A program made the position numbers and the translations under genes. 64,000 bases of DNA from the NCBI GenBank assembly GCA_019322435.1, contig JAHWIR010000004.1, positions 1 to 64,000 on the forward strand. Direction: 5' to 3'. The stretch is from Candidatus Woesearchaeota archaeon (GTDB lineage Archaea; Nanobdellota; Nanobdellia; Woesearchaeales; WJKL01). Shown piece by piece: positions 59,124 through 64,000 of this stretch. Each line of letters starts with the position of its first letter. Position 1 is the first letter of the stretch. Under the pieces are notes generated by a model that was given only the letters and a program-made list of their open reading frames with translations, was not told the DNA's origin and ran no database searches.

Positions 59124-59852
59124 ATGGATAGATTTCAAGAAGCACAACATGTTCAAGAAAAAAGAAAAAATGATTTTGGTAAATATAGAACTAAAGGAAG
59201 CAATAATTCTCAAAAATCAATCAGTGATAGAAAAAGAATAGCAGTAAAAAATAAAGAAAAAGCTTCAATAAAATTTAAAAGAAAAAAAGAAGCGTATATT
59301 CCTGAAGATAGAGATGATATGACTACAGATTACACGATTGCTATAGATAATGCAGTTGGCTTATACTTTAATTTTGCCACATGCGACCCAAACAATGGAA
59401 AAGCTGTTTATTTACTTAAATCTGAACTAGATTCAAACGTAGATGCAATAATGCCGATAAATACTAATGGAGACAATGAAACTTCTGAAGTTGACAGATT
59501 AGCGCCAATGATCAACAAGATCCAAAAAAAATATAACTTGTCAGAAGGAATGGCAAAAGTAGTTTATGTCCTTAGCGAAGAATTCAATACAGATATAGGA
59601 AAAATCGCTTCTCTTTACAAAACAAGGGGCTATCAGGAAACAATAAGTCACTTGGAATGGGCTGCTGGAAAACATGAAAGAAAAATGGCAGACCTTTCTT
59701 TAGAAGAAAGGCAAAAACTTGATGAAAAAGGAATGCTTCCAGAAGAATCTAAAGGTCTTGACTTGATGTTGAAAAAATTTGACGACCACACAAGAGATAT
59801 GGATGCTGACGAGCTAAGTTATTCTGCTATAAAGTTATCCTTGGAAAATTAA
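59124..59852 (+). CDS. unknown soluble protein
   Basis: The 242 residues start with a charged, disordered stretch (EAQHVQEKRKNDFGKYRTKG) rich in Lys and Ser, then a folded part: IAIDNAVGLYFNFATCDPNN, EVDRLAPMINKIQKKYNLSE and a helical C terminus. No domain recognised. GGAGGGA lies eight bases before the ATG, so translation is leadered. It overlaps cysS tail-to-tail by four bases. Confidence 0.65.
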   Translation: MDRFQEAQHVQEKRKNDFGKYRTKGSNNSQKSISDRKRIAVKNKEKASIKFKRKKEAYIPEDRDDMTTDYTIAIDNAVGLYFNFATCDPNNGKAVYLLKSELDSNVDAIMPINTNGDNETSEVDRLAPMINKIQKKYNLSEGMAKVVYVLSEEFNTDIGKIASLYKTRGYQETISHLEWAAGKHERKMADLSLEERQKLDEKGMLPEESKGLDLMLKKFDDHTRDMDADELSYSAIKLSLEN

Positions 59853-61243
59853 GCCTTTTTCCACCTAACACCTTGAGGAGTATCCTCAAGTATTATTCCT
59901 TTTTCTTTTAATGCTTCTCTTATATTATCAGCTTTCTCAAAATCTTTTTTCTTTCTTGCTTCTTCTCTTTCTTTGATCATTGCTTCAATCTCTTTCCCTA
60001 TTGTCCCTTTCTCATGCTCTATAAATCCTAAAACAGAATCAAACCCTTGCATCACTTTCTTGACAGCAGAAGCATTTGTCTTGTTCATTGAAGGCATCAG
60101 CTTATTCACAGAATTCATAAAATCAAATATCGCAGCCAATCCACCAGAAACATTCAAATCATTGTCCATTGCTTTCTCAAACTTGCCCATTGCAACATCA
60201 ATCACTTCTTTAATCGCTTTAGTTCCCTTCCCATCTACTGAATCCAGCTTATCTAGGAAATCATAAAACCTCTGCAAAGTATCAGGGATCTTTTTCAGAT
60301 TCTCTTCTCTAAAATCCAATTTAGCTCTATAATGTGTTGATAACAATTCATACCTTATTGCTTTTGAATCATAACCTTTCTTTAGCAAATCCCTTAAAGT
60401 ATAGAAATTGCCCAATGATTTGCTCATCTTCTCTCCATTTACCAATAAATGCTCATTATGCAGCCAATAATTGCAGAACTTCTTGTCATAAGCAGCTTCA
60501 CTTTGAGCAATCTCATTAGTATGATGCGGAAATATCAGATCAACTCCCCCCATATGGATATCAAAAGGCTGCCCTAGATACTTTGACGACATAACAGAAC
60601 ATTCAATATGCCATCCAGGCCTTCCTTTGCCTAGATCAGTCTCCCAAAAAACATCTCCATCAGCTTCATCCCAGAACTTCCATAATGCAAAATCATGAGC
60701 ATTCTCCTTGTCATATTCATCTGCTGAAACCCTGCCGCTAGCCCCTGCCTCTAAATGTTCAATATCCAATTTAGCCAATTTCCCATAATCCTTAAATTTA
60801 GATATCTTAAAATAGATTCCATCATCAGTCCTGTAAGCATATCCTTTCTCCAATAATATCTTAACAAGCTCAACCATCTCGGAAATCTCCTCTGTTGCCT
60901 TTGGCATGATCTCAGGAATCTCAATATTCAATGTCTTCAAATCATCAAAAAATGCTTTTGTATAAAACTCAGTAAACTCTTTCAATGTTTTCCCTTCCTT
61001 CTGAGAATCCCTGATTGTCTTGTCATCAACATCAGTAATATTCATCACATGCTTCAGCTTATATCCCTTATACTTCAAATACCTCCTGACCAGATCATAA
61101 ACAAGCATTGCCCTTAAATTCCCAATATGAACATAATCATAAACAGTAGGGCCGCAGGTATACATGCTGACCTCTCCTTTTTTAATAGGCTTAAACTCTT
61201 CATTCTTCCTTGTCAATGTGTTGTATATCTTCAGCATAGCCAT
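59849..61243 (-). CDS. cysS: cysteinyl-tRNA synthetase
   Basis: Class I synthetase, 464 residues. It has MYTCGPTVYDYVHIGNLRA (zinc Cys and HIGH), HTNEIAQSEA with zinc ligands, WHIECSVM, KMSKS as GEKMSKSLGN, the DALR-type helical domain and a normal C terminus ending PQGVRWKKA. Two in-frame ATGs (61243 and 61237) are possible. Some archaea lack CysRS and use the SepRS/SepCysS route, so its presence shows direct charging here. Confidence 0.96.
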   Translation of the reverse strand: MAMLKIYNTLTRKNEEFKPIKKGEVSMYTCGPTVYDYVHIGNLRAMLVYDLVRRYLKYKGYKLKHVMNITDVDDKTIRDSQKEGKTLKEFTEFYTKAFFDDLKTLNIEIPEIMPKATEEISEMVELVKILLEKGYAYRTDDGIYFKISKFKDYGKLAKLDIEHLEAGASGRVSADEYDKENAHDFALWKFWDEADGDVFWETDLGKGRPGWHIECSVMSSKYLGQPFDIHMGGVDLIFPHHTNEIAQSEAAYDKKFCNYWLHNEHLLVNGEKMSKSLGNFYTLRDLLKKGYDSKAIRYELLSTHYRAKLDFREENLKKIPDTLQRFYDFLDKLDSVDGKGTKAIKEVIDVAMGKFEKAMDNDLNVSGGLAAIFDFMNSVNKLMPSMNKTNASAVKKVMQGFDSVLGFIEHEKGTIGKEIEAMIKEREEARKKKDFEKADNIREALKEKGIILEDTPQGVRWKKA

Positions 61244-61300
61244 AGTTTATTCAATATTCTTTATAAAATTAACTATAAAAATAGAAACCTTTATAAATAA

Positions 61301-61322
61301 CATATGAATCATATTTCATATG
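61301..61322 (+). promoter_or_regulatory. perfect palindromic operator over the ArsR start codon
   Basis: CATATGAA, TCATAT, TTCATATG: eight-base arms around six bases, ending at the arsR-like ATG (61320). TTTATAAATA (about 61290-61299) is the TATA element just upstream, so a bound repressor would cover the transcription start. The half-sites resemble known ArsR/SmtB operators. Confidence 0.7.
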
Positions 61323-61619
61323 AAATGCCATGCATATAATGTATTTTTTGAGACAGTCGGAAACAAGACCAGATTAAAGATAGTTGAATCTCTGATGAAA
61401 AAGCCAATGTCAGTTACAGAGATCTGCAAAGCAACTAATGAAGAACAGTCTAAAGTTTCTCACAACCTAAAACTCTTAACCGACTGCCATTTCCTTGATG
61501 TAAAAAAACAGGGGAAAAAGAGAATCTATTCATTGAACAAGGATACAATAATGCCTTTGATGAAACTAGTAAGCAAGCACGTATCAAAATACTGCTGCAA
61601 AGAGTGTGTTAAAAAATGA
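61320..61619 (+). CDS. ArsR-family metal- or redox-sensing repressor
   Basis: Winged-helix regulator of 99 residues: VGNKTRLKIVESLMKKPMSV, EEQSKVSHNLKLLTDCHFLD and the wing KKQGKKRIYSL. Six cysteines (C3, C36, C56, C92, C93, C96) could sense metal or an iron-sulphur cluster, with a CCxxC set at the C terminus. The start codon lies inside its palindromic operator, so it should repress its own leaderless operon, which continues through a Cys-rich protein and hydrolase to iscS and iscU. The start at 61320 fits the TATA spacing. Confidence 0.88.
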   Translation: MKCHAYNVFFETVGNKTRLKIVESLMKKPMSVTEICKATNEEQSKVSHNLKLLTDCHFLDVKKQGKKRIYSLNKDTIMPLMKLVSKHVSKYCCKECVKK

Positions 61620-61768
61620 AAAAACTTCTAAAAAAACTAGGAATAGATTTAGACAAAGAATATTGCTGCATAAAATGCAAAAAGCCAATGTCTGCAAAAA
61701 TAAAGCGATGCCCTCATTGCGAAGCATGGAATGACTGCTGCAGCATTGACCCAAGACTATTGAAATGA
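61616..61768 (+). CDS. small cysteine-rich zinc-ribbon-like protein
   Basis: Fifty residues with seven cysteines: DLDKEYCCIKCKKPMSA and RCPHCEAWNDCCSID (C17, C18, C21, C32, C35, C41, C42). The CxxC pairs suggest zinc or iron-sulphur binding. It overlaps the repressor and the next hydrolase gene by four bases each, so it is a coupled member of the Fe-S operon. No family recognised; a carrier or metal-handling role is plausible. Confidence 0.7.
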   Translation: MKKLLKKLGIDLDKEYCCIKCKKPMSAKIKRCPHCEAWNDCCSIDPRLLK

Positions 61769-62535
61769 CTGAAAAAAAATTATTCATAAAAAATAGAGAT
61801 GGAAAAAAGATTGCTGTTTTATTAGACATAGGAAAAAAAGGATTAGTTTTTCTTATGCATGGATTAAGCGGCAGAAAGGAGCATGAATATATCCAAAAGA
61901 CTGGCGAAGCTTTCAAAGAAGCTGATTATACAACTGTAAAATTTGATACAAGAAACACTTTTGGAGAAAGTGAAGGCAATTATGAAGATGCAAATATAAC
62001 AAATTATTACGAAGATTTAGAGGATGTTATCAATTGGGCAAAAACACAGGAATGGTATCAGGAACCTTTTGTCTTGGTTGGACAAAGCTTAGGAGGTATC
62101 TGCACTGCACAATATGCTGAAAACCATCCAAAAGAAATCAAAGCATTAGCTCCAATTTCAACTGTGATATCTTGGGAACTCAAAATAAAAGATCCAGAGT
62201 ATCAAAAAAAGGTTGCAGAATGGGACAAGACAGGATGGAGAATAAGCAAAAGCAAGACTCGCGGATTTATTAAAAAATTAAAATGGAAACAATTCAAGGA
62301 AGATTATATGAAATATGATCTGTTAAAAGATGTCAAAAAGCTGACAATGCCTGTTTTGATGCTGGTTGGAGAAAAAGATGATTCAACTCCGCCAGAACGC
62401 CAAAAAGTTTTATTCAATGCTCTGCCAGAAAAAAAAGAATTCCACATAATTAAAGATGCTGAACATACTATAAGAGGAGAAAAACAATTAGAAGAACTAA
62501 AACAAATCTTCAAAAATTGGATTAAAAAAATATGA
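61765..62535 (+). CDS. alpha/beta hydrolase
   Basis: The 256 residues have GLVFLMHGLSGRKEHEYIQK (oxyanion region), the nucleophile elbow GQSLGGICTAQ, a late aspartate in GEKDDSTPPERQK and the catalytic His in DAEHTIRG. It lacks a signal peptide. The sequence is like serine aminopeptidase/BD-FAE-type esterases; the substrate is unknown. It overlaps the small Cys protein and iscS by four bases, so is translated with the Fe-S genes. Confidence 0.9.
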   Translation: MTEKKLFIKNRDGKKIAVLLDIGKKGLVFLMHGLSGRKEHEYIQKTGEAFKEADYTTVKFDTRNTFGESEGNYEDANITNYYEDLEDVINWAKTQEWYQEPFVLVGQSLGGICTAQYAENHPKEIKALAPISTVISWELKIKDPEYQKKVAEWDKTGWRISKSKTRGFIKKLKWKQFKEDYMKYDLLKDVKKLTMPVLMLVGEKDDSTPPERQKVLFNALPEKKEFHIIKDAEHTIRGEKQLEELKQIFKNWIKKI

Positions 62536-63686
62536 AAACAATATACTTAGACAACGCTGCAACTACAAAAATAGACCCTGAAGTAGTTAAAGCTATGAAT
62601 ATTTACCATCAAAAAGCCTATGGAAATGCCTCTTCCCAGCATCACAAAGGCCAGGAAGCAAAAAGAGCATTAGAAGAGTCAAGACATACAATAGCAAAAT
62701 CAATTAATGCAAAAGATGATGAGATATATTTCACTTCTGGAGGAACAGAATCAAATAACTGGGCTTTGATGGAATTGTTCTTTGCAAATCCAAAAAAAAA
62801 TCACATAATTACAACAAAGATAGAGCATGATTGCATCCTTAACACTTGCAAGCTTCTAGAAAAACTTGGAGCAAGAGTGACTTACTGTCCTGTTGACAAA
62901 AAAGGATTTGTCTCTCCTGTTTTCCTGGAAAAACTAATCAAAAAAGACACTTTAGTTGTTTCAGTGATCCACGGCAACAATGAGATTGGAACAATCCAGG
63001 ATTTAGAAGCCATCTACAAGGTCTGCAAAAAACACAAAGTCCTGTTCCATACAGATGCCTGCCAGTCTTATACAAAAACTTCCTTATCAGCAAAACACGC
63101 TGACTTAATAACTTTAAATGCTCACAAAATCCATGGTCCAAAAGGAGTTGGAGCCTTGTTCATAAAAAAAGGAGTAAAGATGAATCCTCTTATCCAAGGC
63201 GGAGGCCAGGAAAGAGGCATGAGATCAGGAACAGAAAACATCCCATCTATTGTTGGTTTTGCAAAAGCAGTAAAACAGGCAAAATCCTCTGATATAAATA
63301 AAATGACAAAACTAAGAGATTATTTCATAGAACAATTATTAACAATTCCAGACACAAGACTGAACGGCCCAAAAAAAAACAGGCTTTGCAATAACATAAA
63401 CATCTCATTCAGATATATTGAAGGAGAATCAATCGGATCATTCCTTGATGCAAAAGGAATCTGCACATCAACAGGCAGTGCATGCTCTTCTTTTAGCCTA
63501 GAACCATCTCATGTAATAATGGCTCTGGAACCTAACCCAGAAAGAGCCCATGGTTCACTAAGATTCTCAATATCTAAATACACAACAAAGCAAGATTTAG
63601 ATTTTACAATAAAAAATATCAAATCAACAGTAAACAAACTAAGAAAAATATCTCCATTGACCAAAATTATGAAAAAGGTGCTATAA
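62532..63686 (+). CDS. iscS: cysteine desulfurase (NifS/IscS)
   Basis: PLP enzyme supplying sulphur for Fe-S clusters and tRNA thiolation. The 384 residues start IYLDNAATTKIDPEV, with TSGGTESNNWAL, HTDACQSYTK, the PLP lysine K199 in NAHKIHGPKGVGALF and the catalytic Cys318 in TSTGSACSSFSLEPSHV, on a long IscS-type loop. Length and motifs are normal. It is coupled to the hydrolase upstream and followed by the scaffold gene iscU, with no gap. Confidence 0.96.
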   Translation: MKTIYLDNAATTKIDPEVVKAMNIYHQKAYGNASSQHHKGQEAKRALEESRHTIAKSINAKDDEIYFTSGGTESNNWALMELFFANPKKNHIITTKIEHDCILNTCKLLEKLGARVTYCPVDKKGFVSPVFLEKLIKKDTLVVSVIHGNNEIGTIQDLEAIYKVCKKHKVLFHTDACQSYTKTSLSAKHADLITLNAHKIHGPKGVGALFIKKGVKMNPLIQGGGQERGMRSGTENIPSIVGFAKAVKQAKSSDINKMTKLRDYFIEQLLTIPDTRLNGPKKNRLCNNINISFRYIEGESIGSFLDAKGICTSTGSACSSFSLEPSHVIMALEPNPERAHGSLRFSISKYTTKQDLDFTIKNIKSTVNKLRKISPLTKIMKKVL

Positions 63687-64000
63687 ATGTACTCTAAAAA
63701 AGTATTAAACAGATTCCAAAATCCAAAATTCGCAGGAGAAATCAAAGACGCAGATGCAGTTGGAGAAGTTGGCAATGTAAAATGCGGAGATATAATGAAA
63801 GTCTTCCTTAAGATAGAAGACAACATCATAAAAGACATCAAATTCAAGACATACGGCTGTGTTGCAGCAATTGCCTCAACAGATTTCTTATGCGAAATAG
63901 TGAAAGGCAAAACATTAAAGCAGGCACTAAAAGTAACAAGCAAAGATGTTGTAAAGAAAATGGGAGATGTTCCGCAAATAAAGCTGCATTGTTCTGTTCT
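63687..64000 (+). CDS. iscU: iron-sulphur scaffold protein IscU/NifU (cut by window end)
   Basis: Starts directly after iscS. The first 104 codons read SKKVLNRFQNPKFAGEIKDA, KCGDIMKVFLKIE, IKDIKFKTYGCVAAIAST and IKLHCSV, giving the three scaffold cysteines (C33, C58, C102) that hold the nascent cluster. About 20 further residues should follow outside the window. It pairs with IscS for Fe-S assembly and is under the ArsR-type repressor at the head of the operon. Confidence 0.93.
   Translation, partial: MYSKKVLNRFQNPKFAGEIKDADAVGEVGNVKCGDIMKVFLKIEDNIIKDIKFKTYGCVAAIASTDFLCEIVKGKTLKQALKVTSKDVVKKMGDVPQIKLHCSV

Noticed and set aside
1..64000. CRISPR array, insertion sequence or integrase
   Set aside because: No regularly spaced repeats, no transposase or recombinase gene and no terminal inverted repeats were seen.

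Overview
This window is an A+T-rich stretch (roughly one-third G+C by eye) of an archaeal chromosome. Archaeal hallmarks are Cdc48, the GatD/GatE amidotransferase, deoxyhypusine synthase, replication factor C large subunit, HerA and Mre11, translin, archaellum/type IV pilus-like secretion genes, and three tRNAs carrying introns. Short genes, tight ATGA overlaps, TATA boxes about 27 bases before start codons (leaderless mRNAs) and many uncharacterised small proteins fit a reduced DPANN-type genome (Woesearchaeota/Pacearchaeota-like). That placement is inference, because no rRNA lies in the window.

Layout. 0-3 kb: TatD nuclease, DUF362 protein, deoxyhypusine synthase. 3-9 kb: Cdc48, then the gatD-DUF504-gatE operon (tRNA-Gln amidation). 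9-17 kb: glycosidase-like protein, tRNA-Arg, TruD, adenylate kinase, tRNA-Thr, PHP phosphoesterase, YchF-like GTPase and an unusual diguanylate cyclase, ending in a 594-base non-coding region rich in secondary structure. 17-25 kb: AbrB/PhoU regulator, an Era-like GTPase/DUF2073/Zn-ribbon operon, a short MCM-like ATPase, a HerA-unknown-Mre11 cluster, acylphosphatase. 25-33 kb: aspS (bacterial type)-HAD-gatC-gatA-small membrane protein-gatB on the minus strand, divergent from a queuine-type tgt; then a DJ-1 lipoprotein, an HD hydrolase and translin. 33-42 kb: a surface-appendage-like region (three paralogous membrane proteins, a proline-rich coiled-coil protein, an ArlC/D/E-like protein, an RHH regulator, a secretion ATPase and its membrane platform), then tRNA-Phe with two introns. 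42-50 kb: OB-fold protein, small AbrB-like protein, glyS, kinases, methyltransferase, rfcL. 50-56.5 kb: an accessory region with a RusA-like resolvase, a DNA methyltransferase and convergent partner, a membrane-anchored nuclease-like protein, a HEPN-like protein and many orphans. 56.5-64 kb: valS, cysS and an ArsR-controlled operon leading into iscS and iscU.

Functionally the window is mostly translation (four aminoacyl-tRNA synthetases, two amidotransferases, tRNA modification, tRNA genes) plus DNA repair/replication and a protein-export machine. The most unusual observations are: (1) a recurrent tandem-hairpin element, with base-pair covariation between two intergenic copies and a third structurally similar copy apparently inserted in frame inside the DUF504 gene; (2) a second intron in the T-loop of tRNA-Phe, with a textbook bulge-helix-bulge; (3) GatE lacking its GAD domain while an AspRS that carries one sits in an operon with gatCAB; (4) a GGDEF diguanylate cyclase in an archaeon.
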